From Bacillus sp. (in: firmicutes) (lineage in GTDB: Bacteria > Bacillota > Bacilli > Bacillales > Bacillaceae), in contig JAPSLL010000024.1 of assembly GCA_031180805.1 (NCBI GenBank), forward strand, positions 25,052-59,726: a DNA stretch of 34,675 nucleotides, in the 5' to 3' direction. Each line of letters opens with the position of its first letter. The first letter of the stretch is position 1. Below, piece by piece: positions 16,721 through 24,923 of the stretch. Under the pieces are notes generated by a model. It saw only the letters and a list, made by a program, of their open reading frames with translations, ran no database searches and was not told the DNA's origin. The position numbers were made by a program, and so were the translations under genes.

Positions 16721-17146
16721 ATGAGTAATCGAGATTTTATGATTGGTTCAATTGTAGGTGGACTTATTGGCGCGGCAGCAGCTTTAATGCTTGCACCTAA
16801 ATCAGGTAAAGAAATTCGTGAAGAACTTGGTCAACAAGCGAATAAGATGAAGGAACATTCTGGTAGGTTTTCAGCTGAACAAATCTTTGAGAAAGGGTCA
16901 GAATTTGTAAATGTAGCAAAGGATAAGTCATCAACACTTTCTCAGGTTGTTTCTGAGCAATCATCTCAAATAATGAATAAGGTTCGAGATATTACAAAAA
17001 CCTCGAATGGACAAGCTAATGATGTAATTGAAAATATGGTTGGGGATGCATTGGAACAAATTGCTGAAGATTCAACTGAACCAAAAACACAAGATACTAA
17101 TGCAAATTCACAGCCATCTGAGAATGAAAACAAACAAACGCAATAA
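16721..17146 (+). CDS. ytxH: General stress protein YtxH
   Basis: A 141-aa protein with the YtxH domain. A Gly/Ala-rich N-terminal membrane segment (GSIVGGLIGAAAALMLAPKS, residues 8-27) leads into KEIREELGQQ. A hydrophilic helical part and a Thr/Glu/Gln-rich disordered tail follow. Related to LEA-like stress proteins. ATG 16721 follows AAGGAGG. Second gene of the SigB operon, 32 bases after ytxG. No enzymatic motif. Confidence 0.92.
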   Translation: MSNRDFMIGSIVGGLIGAAAALMLAPKSGKEIREELGQQANKMKEHSGRFSAEQIFEKGSEFVNVAKDKSSTLSQVVSEQSSQIMNKVRDITKTSNGQANDVIENMVGDALEQIAEDSTEPKTQDTNANSQPSENENKQTQ

Positions 17147-17175
17147 AAAACTGTTAAAGCTTAGAGGGTGAGAGA

Positions 17176-17505
17176 GTGAGCAATAAACCAATTGCAACAA
17201 TTGAGGAGTTTGAAGAGTTATTTAACAAACACGATGAATTTTTATTTATGAAAAATAGCCTAACGTGTCCAATCAGTCAGGCTGCATATGAAGAATTTAT
17301 TGACTTTACAGAGAAGCATCAAGGCTATCCTAGCTACCATCTACATGTTCAAGAGGCTAGACCACTTTCAAATTATATTGCAGAAACATATAATATTAAA
17401 CATGAATCTCCGCAAGCTTTATTATTTAAAGGGAAAGAAGTTAAGTGGAATGCATCACATTGGAAAATTACCTATGATGCATTGAAAAAGGAAACCGCTC
17501 AGTAA
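17176..17505 (+). CDS. brxC: Monothiol bacilliredoxin BrxC (YtxJ)
   Basis: Thioredoxin-fold protein of 109 aa that takes part in removing bacillithiol from oxidised protein thiols. The active-site motif is TCPIS with Cys31, as in BrxC/YtxJ. The cis-Pro region is around HESPQALLF. The start is GTG 17176 with GAGGGTGAG just upstream. It ends the ytxG-ytxH-ytxJ operon and is followed by a strong terminator. Co-expression from a SigB promoter fits a role in thiol stress. Confidence 0.9.
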   Translation: MSNKPIATIEEFEELFNKHDEFLFMKNSLTCPISQAAYEEFIDFTEKHQGYPSYHLHVQEARPLSNYIAETYNIKHESPQALLFKGKEVKWNASHWKITYDALKKETAQ

Positions 17506-17552
17506 AAAAAGAAGATGGTTGCATATAGTTGCAAAAGCCATCTTCTTTTTTT
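17504..17552 (+). terminator. Terminator of the ytxGHJ operon
   Basis: AGAAGATGG (17510-17518) pairs with CCATCTTCT (17538-17546), with TTGCA/TGCAA inside and A- and T-runs outside. Confidence 0.92.
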
Positions 17553-17569
17553 AGTTTACGGTCTGTTAA

Positions 17570-17709
17570 ACTTTGTTGTTGAGTTCCGCTTAAGATATTC
17601 GCTTTCCGTGAACGGTCTGGGCCCCCTTTATTTAATGGTGCCTGTGGGGCTGCCATTGACACGCTTCTCTAAGCAGGAGTCCTCATTTATCCGTTCCAAT
17701 CAACAAAGT
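17570..17709. repeat. Dispersed repeat copy A, with inverted termini
   Basis: ACTTTGTTG (17570-17578) and CAACAAAGT (17701-17709) are perfect inverted ends. Between them TTCGCTTTCCGTG (17598-17610), GCCTG/GGGG and TCTCTAAGCAGGAGTCC mark a dispersed element that I recall as common in Bacillus intergenic DNA. A decayed copy in opposite orientation lies at 20.3 kb. No protein is encoded. It occupies nearly all of the gap between ytxJ and the FtsA-like gene. Confidence 0.75.
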
Positions 17710-17757
17710 GCATAAAAATTAACAACAACCTTTAACATAGCTTTTATTTTATAAATA

Positions 17758-19905
17758 CTATAACCATTTAATTGTTAGCTCATCACCAGGTGCAATTGGG
17801 TCTTGAAAGTTTGTCTCCTGACCATTTTTTTGCAAAATAAATTGGCTAGTTCCTGACGAAGGTAACTCGATATTTACTACTGTAAACACATCTTGAAAAA
17901 TAAACGGCTGTACATTTTTTTTCTTAGAGATTAATTTGTCACCGTTATGTATAATTGCATCATCTTCAAGCTTTTCACCATTGCGGTAAAACTCAGTAAT
18001 CGATTTTTCGATTGTCACTTGCTCGCCATTAAATATGACGGGCATTGATTGGGAAAGGGTAAAGCTTGTTTCCTTCATTAATTCCTTAAGCGTCGGCTCA
18101 ATTGTTTCGTTTATAAAAACAATATCACCATTTTCAAGCTTTGCATCCTTTGTTGTCGCAAGACCATTCTTATATAGCTTTGCAGAAAATGATTCGATAA
18201 TGACAATTTTTTCATCGATTTCAATTGAAAAAGGCTTCATTTTTGCAACGAAATGTCCCATGTTTATATATTGCAAAAATTCTTCAATTGTTTCAGGGAT
18301 TTCACATGTAACTCGATCTCTGTCGACTAATCTTGTTTCTAGATTCGTCTGAATTTCTCCATTTATTGTATATATAGGATTTACGGTGTGGGTTTTCCCA
18401 TTTAAAGTAACCGTTTTTGCTTGAATATCATCAAAAAGAGAACCTAACGTCACAAAAGCTGTTTGTCCATTTTTACCCTTTTCAATATGTATCATGTCTC
18501 CATGTTTAATTTCACCGTCAAGAGAGGTTATTTCGTTATTTTTCGTAATAACTGGTGGTGAACCATGTTCCCCTGGAATCGTGATTGATTTTCCATTTGC
18601 TTCAATGAAAATGGCCATTCCTGGCTTACCAAATAATTTATTGAGCTGTAGTCCAGAGGCTAGTATACTGTCACCAACTGTTAATGTTTTCATATGAAAG
18701 AGTCTAACAGATCTTTCGTTTACTTTTACGCTAATATATTGTATTGGATTTTGTTTTGAAGCAACTGCTATTCCAATTGGCGTCACCAATTCAGGTCCTT
18801 TTTGAACGTGATCGGCCAATTTTAGCTGAGCAATTGCATCTATTCCTCTAATTGCAACACGATTTTCAGGAAGTTCTAGCTTTGCAGCTAGCCGCTTTGG
18901 AAGCTCAGGAGTAAGGCTTCCACCTCCAACTAACATGACTGCCTTAGGCGTAGTTCCGTTGTTTAACTGTAATATTTCATCCTTGATTGAATTTGTTAGC
19001 TTATCAATTGCCGGAGAAATTTTTTTTATGACTTCCTCATTTGAGACGTCAGTTTCAAATCCTAAAATATCAGTAATCGTAATGGAACTATTAGTAGTTA
19101 ATTTTCTTTTTGCTTCCTCTGCCTTAGGGAAATCGAGAAGGAATTCATCTGATAGTGCTTCCGTAATTTCATCCCCAGCAATTGGAACCATTCCATACGA
19201 AATGATTGTTCCTAAATCAGTAATCGCAATATCTGATGTTCCTGCACCAATATCAACTAGAGCAACATTTAATCTTCTCATAGAAGGGGGAATTAAAACA
19301 TTTATAGCTGCAATTGGCTCTAATGTTAGAGCTTCCATTTCTAAATCTGCCCGGTTTAAGGCAGCTAATAATGATTCTACGACAACTTTCGGGAGAAACG
19401 TTGCGATTATTTCGACAGCTACTTCGTCGCCTTGTTGATCTATTAAGCTACCGATTTCTTCGCTATCCAATTTGTATTGAAGCACAGAATAGCCAACACA
19501 ATCATAATGATGTGCTCGTTCATTTTCAAATGTTTCTGCAATTTGCTTTTGAGCAGCTTGTACAGCCATTAATTCAAGCTGCAGCACATCCTCCTTTTGA
19601 AACATCGGCTTACCTGAAATTTCAAAAGCAGATGATGCTCTTATCGTTTTTAAGGCACGACCTGCAGCAGCGACACATACTTTATGGAGTGGGCCATGTA
19701 CGCTTTCCAATTCATCCTTAATTGAAGAGATAACATTCGCTACAGATAACACATCATGTATTTGACCATCGAGCATGGAGCGTTTATCATGTTCTTTAAT
19801 AACCGTATCAACAATATGATAGAATCCATTTTCGACTTTCAAAATGAGGCCTACTACGGAACGAGTTCCAATATCAAGTGCAAATGTTAAATCTGAATTT
19901 TCCAT
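17758..19905 (-). CDS. FtsA/PilM-type actin-fold ATPase with repeated C-terminal modules
   Basis: A 715-aa protein whose first 385 residues are an FtsA-like actin-fold ATPase. Phosphate loop 1 is DIGTRSVVGLIL (11-22), phosphate loop 2 is DIGAGTSDIAI (218-228), and the adenosine loop is LVGGGSLTP (325-333). An FtsA-like 1C segment (about 75-170) is present. FtsA anchors FtsZ rings and PilM works in pilus assembly, but this is neither: it is far longer and lies outside dcw and pilus clusters. No FtsA-type C-terminal amphipathic membrane helix is seen. Instead residues about 430-715 repeat a beta-rich motif five times (NG...GDMIHI, NG...RDRVTC, NG...GDIVFI, NG...GDKLIS, NG...GDELTIKW). ATG 19905 follows AGAAGGTG. 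The gene is flanked by inverted repeat copies. Function unknown; a cytoplasmic scaffold linked to division or envelope is a guess. Confidence 0.85.
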   Translation of the reverse strand: MENSDLTFALDIGTRSVVGLILKVENGFYHIVDTVIKEHDKRSMLDGQIHDVLSVANVISSIKDELESVHGPLHKVCVAAAGRALKTIRASSAFEISGKPMFQKEDVLQLELMAVQAAQKQIAETFENERAHHYDCVGYSVLQYKLDSEEIGSLIDQQGDEVAVEIIATFLPKVVVESLLAALNRADLEMEALTLEPIAAINVLIPPSMRRLNVALVDIGAGTSDIAITDLGTIISYGMVPIAGDEITEALSDEFLLDFPKAEEAKRKLTTNSSITITDILGFETDVSNEEVIKKISPAIDKLTNSIKDEILQLNNGTTPKAVMLVGGGSLTPELPKRLAAKLELPENRVAIRGIDAIAQLKLADHVQKGPELVTPIGIAVASKQNPIQYISVKVNERSVRLFHMKTLTVGDSILASGLQLNKLFGKPGMAIFIEANGKSITIPGEHGSPPVITKNNEITSLDGEIKHGDMIHIEKGKNGQTAFVTLGSLFDDIQAKTVTLNGKTHTVNPIYTINGEIQTNLETRLVDRDRVTCEIPETIEEFLQYINMGHFVAKMKPFSIEIDEKIVIIESFSAKLYKNGLATTKDAKLENGDIVFINETIEPTLKELMKETSFTLSQSMPVIFNGEQVTIEKSITEFYRNGEKLEDDAIIHNGDKLISKKKNVQPFIFQDVFTVVNIELPSSGTSQFILQKNGQETNFQDPIAPGDELTIKWL

Positions 19906-20243
19906 GATGGTACACCTTCTTTAATCAATAATCGTTTCTAGTTATTAACAATAAGATCCTTTTTAGATTATTAAGTTATTTTTTGTTGAGATTTTAGCGA
20001 TTACATATTCTTAGATAAAGTGTATTCGCTTAATAGTGAGTAATAAAATAGAGCTAGAAATTCACTGGTTATGCTTAAATTTTACTTTATCGCTTAAAAG
20101 CGTTTAAATGTTAAAGTTTTTGGTGACAATCACTATTTTATCGTTTATAATTACTACTAATTATAGAAAATGTACCACACTTTCTGTGATTGATAAAGAA
20201 TATTAGACGTTACGTACTTATTTGTTGGCTATGTTAGAGCTTA

Positions 20244-20405
20244 TTGTTGATTTCTTAGCACTATGTTTATAGGAGTGAGTGTGTGACTTCTGCTTAGAGA
20301 ATCGTGGTTAAGGAGAGACTCCGCAGGCGCTAACGCTTAAGAAGGCTCCAAACTGCCCACGGAAAGCGAACGTTGCAAGAGGAAATAAATATCCAATAAT
20401 AACAG
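20244..20405. repeat. Dispersed repeat copy B, decayed and inverted relative to copy A
   Basis: The reverse complement of 20283-20370 aligns with copy A. Shared blocks are TTCGCTTTCCGTG, GCCTG, and TCTCTAAGCAG followed by AGTC, in the same order and spacing. The outer ends are degenerate (TTGTTGAT at 20244, CCAATAATAACAG near 20393-20405). The rest of the 567-base gap 19906-20472 is AT-rich and holds nothing else that I recognise except the aroA promoter. Confidence 0.65.
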
Positions 20406-20428
20406 CGTCTATTTGTTAATTATCTTCA

Positions 20429-20458
20429 TTGATCGTGTGTTATTGTTTCGACTATATT
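20429..20458 (+). promoter_or_regulatory. Candidate SigA promoter of aroA
   Basis: TTGATC (20429-20434), an 18-bp spacer, TATATT (20453-20458). It would start transcription just before the aroA ribosome binding site. Confidence 0.4.
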
Positions 20459-20481
20459 TTTAATTAGAAAGGATGAGAGAG

Positions 20482-21558
20482 ATGAGTAATGCAGAATTAG
20501 AAGCATTAAGAGAAAGAGCAGATGAGATTAATCTACAAATATTAAAGCTAATTAACGAGCGAGGAAGAGTTGTTCAAGAGATTGGAAAAGCTAAGGTAGC
20601 ACAAGGTGTTAATCGCTATGACCCTGTTCGTGAACGTAAAATGTTAAATAGCATTAAAGAATATAATGATGGTCCATTTGAGGATTCAACATTACAACAT
20701 ATTTTTAAAGAAATCTTCAAAGCAGGTTTAGAGTTACAAGAAGACGATCATAGTAAAGCTTTATTAGTTTCTCGAAAGAAAAAACCTGAAGATACAATTG
20801 TTGAAGTTAATGGTGTAAGAATCGGTGATGGAAGCCAATCATTTATTATTGGTCCGTGTGCTGTTGAAAGCTATGAGCAAACTGCAGCAGTTGCAGAACA
20901 AGCCGTTAAGCAAGGTATTAAGATTTTACGTGGGGGTGCGTTCAAGCCACGTACAAGTCCATATGATTTCCAAGGTCTTGGTCTTGAAGGACTTAAGATT
21001 TTAAGAAAAGTTGGAGACGAATATGGCTTAGCAATTATTAGTGAGATTGTAAATCCGGCTGATATTGAGGTAGCACTTGACTATGTTGATATCATTCAAA
21101 TTGGTGCACGTAATATGCAAAACTTTGAATTATTAAAAGCAGCAGGTGCTGTTCGCAAACCGGTATTATTAAAGCGTGGCTTAGCAGCTACCATTGATGA
21201 ATTTGTCAATGCAGCTGAATACATTATTTCTCAAGGGAATGACCAAATTATTCTTTGTGAACGTGGAATTCGTACGTATGAACGTGCAACAAGAAATACT
21301 TTAGATATTTCTGCTGTTCCAATTTTAAAACAAGAAACACATTTACCTGTATTTGTAGATGTTACACATTCAACAGGAAGAAGAGATTTGTTAGTTCCTA
21401 CAGCTAAAGCAGCTTTAGCTATTGGTGCTGATGGTGTAATGGCAGAGGTTCATCCTGACCCTGCAGTGGCATTGTCTGATTCTGCTCAACAAATGGATTT
21501 TGATCAATTTGAAAAGTTTATTTCTGAATTAAAACCTTTAGTAAAAGTTAATGCTTAA
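20482..21558 (+). CDS. aroA: Bifunctional chorismate mutase / DAHP synthase AroA
   Basis: First enzyme of the shikimate pathway. It condenses phosphoenolpyruvate and erythrose 4-phosphate to DAHP. The AroQ-type chorismate mutase fused at the N-terminus gives feedback control by chorismate and prephenate. The mutase domain covers about residues 1-90 ([20 protein letters not shown], then [11 protein letters not shown]). The synthase follows with [48 protein letters not shown] and [11 protein letters not shown], which carry the substrate and metal ligands. An in-frame ATG at 20473 has no room for a ribosome binding site; ATG 20482 has AAGGATGAG nine bases upstream. That start gives 358 aa, the B. 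subtilis length. Named aroA in B. subtilis, not to be confused with E. coli aroA. Confidence 0.97.
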   Translation: MSNAELEALRERADEINLQILKLINERGRVVQEIGKAKVAQGVNRYDPVRERKMLNSIKEYNDGPFEDSTLQHIFKEIFKAGLELQEDDHSKALLVSRKKKPEDTIVEVNGVRIGDGSQSFIIGPCAVESYEQTAAVAEQAVKQGIKILRGGAFKPRTSPYDFQGLGLEGLKILRKVGDEYGLAIISEIVNPADIEVALDYVDIIQIGARNMQNFELLKAAGAVRKPVLLKRGLAATIDEFVNAAEYIISQGNDQIILCERGIRTYERATRNTLDISAVPILKQETHLPVFVDVTHSTGRRDLLVPTAKAALAIGADGVMAEVHPDPAVALSDSAQQMDFDQFEKFISELKPLVKVNA

Positions 21559-21570
21559 TAAATGAAGAAA

Positions 21571-21635
21571 TAGAGGTTAATTATTCTTGGCAGTCAGTAC
21601 TTTGTTGACTGATAGAATAGTTAGCCTCTTTTTTA
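21571..21635 (+). terminator. Terminator of aroA
   Basis: Long stem: AGAGG with CCTCT, TTA with TAA, TATTCT with AGAATA, AGTCA with TGACT around the loop, then TTTTTT at 21630. Confidence 0.85.
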
Positions 21636-21835
21636 TGTTTATAAAAACATAAAAATGTTCAAAAAGATAATCAATGCTCCAAAACTGAACAATACTGCAA
21701 GTAACGATATATTTTTTATACATTTTTATTAATAATTATGATCATTTAAGGTAAAAATGGTAATATAGTATTACGTTTCCTATTAGCAAGGAAAATGAAT
21801 AATATGTGAAAATAAGAAAAAATCTTTGAAATCCA

Positions 21836-21864
21836 TTGCAGACGTTTTCAGAGTATCGTATGAT
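21836..21864 (+). promoter_or_regulatory. Candidate ccpA promoter overlapped by a cre site
   Basis: TTGCAG (21836-21841), a 17-bp spacer, TATGAT (21859-21864). A second candidate -35, TTGACA, lies at 21898-21903 but lacks a good -10. The rest of 21636-21987 shows only AT-rich sequence. Confidence 0.4.
21837..21850 (-). promoter_or_regulatory. cre-like CcpA operator upstream of ccpA
   Basis: On the minus strand TGAAAACGTCTGCA fits the cre consensus TGWAARCGYTWNCW at 13 of 14 positions (C in place of T at position 10). It lies about 140 bases before ccpA and overlaps the candidate promoter, which suggests autoregulation. Confidence 0.55.
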
Positions 21865-21987
21865 TAATTTACATAAAACGTGTCTATATAAGGCGATTTG
21901 ACAGTTGATAACAAAATTCTACATACATATGTCTTATTGTAGAAATGTTAATTAATGTTTTTAGGAATTTGAAGGAGTGTTCAAAAA

Positions 21988-22989
21988 ATGACAAGTGTAA
22001 CAATATATGACGTTGCTCGTGAGGCAAATGTGTCTATGGCAACAGTTTCACGTGTAGTAAATGGTAACCCAAATGTAAAACCAACGACTCGAAAAAAGGT
22101 GCAAGAAGCCATTGAAAGATTAGGTTACCGTCCAAATGCGGTAGCAAGGGGACTTGCTAGTAAAAAGACAACAACGGTTGGGGTTATCATTCCAGATATC
22201 TCTAGTATTTTTTATTCTGAGCTTGCTAGAGGTATTGAAGATATTGCTACTATGTATAAATATAATATTATTTTAAGTAACTCTGATCAAAATCATGATA
22301 AAGAGCTACACCTATTGAATACCATGCTAGGAAAGCAGGTAGATGGTATTGTATTTATGAGCGGAAATGTAACAGAAGAGTTAGTAGAACAATTTAAACG
22401 TTCTCCTGTACCGATTGTATTAGCTGCTTCAGTGGATATGTCTGAGTCCACACCTTCTGTAAATATTAACTATGAGCAAGCTGCATATGATGTTGTTTCA
22501 ATGTTAATTGAAAAAGGCCATAAGCGAATTGCCTATGTTGAAGGACCAGAAGAAGAACCGGTAAACCGCGTAAAGAAAACAGTTGGTTATAAGCGTGCAT
22601 TAGAGGAAGCAGGCATCGCTTTTGATGAATCACTCGTTATCGAAGGTGATTATACGTATGATTCAGGAATTGAAGCATTTGAAAAAATTGATGAGCTATC
22701 AGAAAAGCCTACAGCTATTTTCGTTGCTACTGATGAAATGGCTTTAGGAGTTATTCATGGTGCACAGGACAGAAATTACTCTATTCCAAATGATTTTGAA
22801 ATTGTTGGTTTTGATAATACACGTTTAGCTACAATGGTACGCCCACAGCTTACGACTGTTGTTCAACCAACGTATGACATCGGTGCGGTTGCAATGCGTT
22901 TATTAACGAAATATATGAATAAGGAAGAAGTCGAAGAGCATAATGTCGAGCTTCCACATCGCATTGAAATTCGCCAATCAACTAAGTAA
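21988..22989 (+). CDS. ccpA: Catabolite control protein CcpA
   Basis: LacI/GalR-family master regulator of carbon catabolite control. With HPr-Ser46-P as corepressor it binds cre sites, repressing many carbon-use genes and activating overflow metabolism. The N-terminal helix-turn-helix and hinge are [20 protein letters not shown] (4-23) with the hinge helix at [10 protein letters not shown]. The periplasmic-binding-protein-like core starts at [30 protein letters not shown] and [19 protein letters not shown] are typical CcpA blocks. The 333 aa match the family. ATG 21988 follows GAAGGAG. Its position after aroA is conserved in Bacillus. A target circuit (acuABC, acsA) lies directly downstream. 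Confidence 0.97.
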   Translation: MTSVTIYDVAREANVSMATVSRVVNGNPNVKPTTRKKVQEAIERLGYRPNAVARGLASKKTTTVGVIIPDISSIFYSELARGIEDIATMYKYNIILSNSDQNHDKELHLLNTMLGKQVDGIVFMSGNVTEELVEQFKRSPVPIVLAASVDMSESTPSVNINYEQAAYDVVSMLIEKGHKRIAYVEGPEEEPVNRVKKTVGYKRALEEAGIAFDESLVIEGDYTYDSGIEAFEKIDELSEKPTAIFVATDEMALGVIHGAQDRNYSIPNDFEIVGFDNTRLATMVRPQLTTVVQPTYDIGAVAMRLLTKYMNKEEVEEHNVELPHRIEIRQSTK

Positions 22990-22997
22990 ATACAAGA

Positions 22998-23028
22998 ACG
23001 AGCTAACACGAGTTAGCTCGTTTTTTTC
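22998..23028 (+). terminator. Terminator of ccpA
   Basis: Perfect stem ACGAGCTAAC (22998-23007) / GTTAGCTCGT (23012-23021) with ACGA loop and a T-run. Confidence 0.93.
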
Positions 23029-23037
23029 TTGTTACAA

Positions 23038-23054
23038 TTGGGGTCAGTCCCCAA
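23038..23054. repeat. Short perfect palindrome TTGGGG-TCAGT-CCCCAA
   Basis: Six-base perfect arms between the ccpA terminator and the acuC stop, with no T-run. I recall similar GGGG(T)CAG(...)CCCC words as frequent in Bacillus intergenic DNA; the role is unknown. Confidence 0.5.
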
Positions 23055-23072
23055 TACGAACGCCAAATTCTG

Positions 23073-24236
23073 TTAGTTTGAATCATTTTGCCTAATTGGG
23101 TATAATGCCTTTGAAACAGTGATGGCGTTTTTTTCTTCAATTTCTAATTTTCTAGGGATTGGTTCATAAAGATCTTTACTGTCGTACCAGCCTTTTGGAA
23201 GCGGTACAGGTGCTTTTTGCTGCCACTTATTTAGCCAAGCTAAAGGCAAACTTTCCGGTACAGGTATGTTATTCATTTCTAACCATATTAAGCTCCATGC
23301 TCTTGGTACGACACGCCAAATATCGTATCCTCCTCCACCAACAGCTATCCATCTACCATCACAATATGTATGAGCAATTTCATGGGCTAATTTAGGAATT
23401 TCATGATAAATGGCCATCGATGTAGATAGATGGGTAAGTGGGTCATAATAATGAGCATCAGTTCCATTCTGGGTAATGATGACATCAGGCTTAAAATAAT
23501 TTGCTACTTCTGTAATGGATTGTCTATATGCATCTAGCCACGATTCATCTTCTGTAAACGCATCTAACGGGATATTAAAAGAAAATCCATAACCTTTCCC
23601 AGAGCCCCGTTCTGTAACATTTCCTGTTCCAGGAAACAAGTATCTCCCGGTTTCATGGATTGAGAGTGTGCAAACGTTAGGATCGTCATAAAAAGCCCAT
23701 TGAACACCATCACCATGGTGAGCATCTGTATCAATATATAGTACCTTTGCATCGTATTTTTTCTGAATATATTTTATCGCGACAGAGCTATCATTATATA
23801 TACAAAAACCAGAGGCTTTGCCACGAAACCCATGATGAAGTCCTCCTCCAAAATTTGCTGCGTGGTTTGCTTTCCCCTCCATAACATAGTCAACAGCAGT
23901 TAATGTTCCACCTACAAGAAGAGAGCTTGCCTCATGCATGTTTGGGAAGATCGGTGTATCTTCAGTTCCGATTCCAAAATTAAGCGCCTTCTCGCTATCA
24001 AGTTGACCATTTCCTGCTAATTCTACAGCTTCGATATATTTTTTATCATGAATTAAGGATAATTCTTCTTTTGTTGCCGATCTAGGACTGACGACATCTG
24101 ATGGTTTAATCGCTTTTATTTCAGTTAATAAGTCATAGGTTAGTTTAACTCTTAGTTGATTGAAGGGATGTGCTTGGTGAAATTTATATTGCTGAAATAG
24201 AGGTGAATATATAAATACAGTATCTCTTTCCTTCAT
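23073..24236 (-). CDS. acuC: AcuC, class I histone-deacetylase-like protein deacetylase
   Basis: Zinc-dependent deacetylase that removes the acetyl group from acetyl-CoA synthetase (AcsA) and so reactivates it. The 387-aa protein shows the deacetylase active site: HH (134-135) in GGGLHHGFRGKASGFC, the zinc Asp and His in DTDAHHGDGVQW (169-180), a later Asp in TQNGTDAHYYDPLTHL, and the Tyr-bearing GGGGYD loop near residue 300. The ATG at 24236 overlaps the acuB stop by four bases, so translation is coupled. Third gene of acuABC, on the minus strand. In B. subtilis motP-motS lie between ccpA and acuC as I recall; they are absent here. Confidence 0.95.
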   Translation of the reverse strand: MKERDTVFIYSPLFQQYKFHQAHPFNQLRVKLTYDLLTEIKAIKPSDVVSPRSATKEELSLIHDKKYIEAVELAGNGQLDSEKALNFGIGTEDTPIFPNMHEASSLLVGGTLTAVDYVMEGKANHAANFGGGLHHGFRGKASGFCIYNDSSVAIKYIQKKYDAKVLYIDTDAHHGDGVQWAFYDDPNVCTLSIHETGRYLFPGTGNVTERGSGKGYGFSFNIPLDAFTEDESWLDAYRQSITEVANYFKPDVIITQNGTDAHYYDPLTHLSTSMAIYHEIPKLAHEIAHTYCDGRWIAVGGGGYDIWRVVPRAWSLIWLEMNNIPVPESLPLAWLNKWQQKAPVPLPKGWYDSKDLYEPIPRKLEIEEKNAITVSKALYPIRQNDSN

Positions 24237-24877
24237 ATGTCATTCCCCATTACGTTAGGAAATAAAACATGATACCCCTCATTCATTAATTTCTGCAAAA
24301 TGCCATTTACATTGATCGTTTGAATCCGAAAGACGAGAATTTTATATTGCTCATCGATATCTGGATAAACGAGGACACTTGATATATTTATACTATGATT
24401 TTGAAAAATAGAAGATAATTTCGCAAGTTGCCCTGCTCTATTTGGTACTCTAACCTCAATATGTGATGCTGGTTGGTCGGCACCAGTTAATTTAACAAAT
24501 GTATGAAGTAAATCTGATTTTGTAATTATGCCTACTAGTTTTTTATTTTGTAGGATAGGTAGACAACCGATTTTATGTTCAATTAGGGTGGCTGCAATTT
24601 CTTCAACAAAATCTAGTGGGTGACCTGTAATTAAATTTGTCGACATAATGGTATCTATCGATTTATTCAAAAAATCTTCCTTCAATTCTAATTGGAAGAT
24701 GGAAGGACTTGCATCTTTTACGTCACGTTCAGTTATAATGCCGATTAAAATATCCTCTTCATTTACAATTGGAATATGTCGAATTGAGTTTTGCTTCATC
24801 GTTACTAATGCATCTCTAATTGAATGTTTCTTGCTTAACGTAATTATGTCTTTTTTCATGATTTGTCTTACAAGCAT
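24233..24877 (-). CDS. acuB: AcuB, CBS-pair and ACT domain protein
   Basis: A 214-aa regulatory protein of the acetoin/acetate-use operon, with biochemical role still unclear. Two CBS motifs form a nucleotide-sensing Bateman module: VRQIMKKDIITLSKKHS...IIRERDV-like (about 3-60), then SIDTIMSTNLITGHPLDF...GIITKSDLL (about 75-130). An ACT-like domain follows (IEVRVPNRAGQLAKLSSIF...VLVYPD). The open frame extends upstream to 24970. ATG 24877, however, has TAGGAGG eight to nine bases upstream and gives 214 aa, the B. subtilis length, so I use it. It overlaps acuC by four bases and follows acuA by 46. Confidence 0.94.
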   Translation of the reverse strand: MLVRQIMKKDIITLSKKHSIRDALVTMKQNSIRHIPIVNEEDILIGIITERDVKDASPSIFQLELKEDFLNKSIDTIMSTNLITGHPLDFVEEIAATLIEHKIGCLPILQNKKLVGIITKSDLLHTFVKLTGADQPASHIEVRVPNRAGQLAKLSSIFQNHSINISSVLVYPDIDEQYKILVFRIQTINVNGILQKLMNEGYHVLFPNVMGNDI

Positions 24878-24923
24878 CTTGTTGCCTCCTAACTTTAGAG
24901 TACACAAAGTTTTACAGTTATGC

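Noticed and set aside
17553-17757. 66-aa and 64-aa frames over dispersed repeat A
   Set aside because: Both fall within the repeat and adjoining terminator, have no ribosome site and resemble no protein.
18935-19438. 167-aa open frame antisense to the FtsA-like gene
   Set aside because: The minus-strand frame has intact actin-fold motifs, while the plus-strand product has no recognisable domain or ribosome site.
20473-20481. Upstream ATG as the aroA start
   Set aside because: The ribosome binding site would touch this ATG directly. ATG 20482 has normal spacing and gives the family length.
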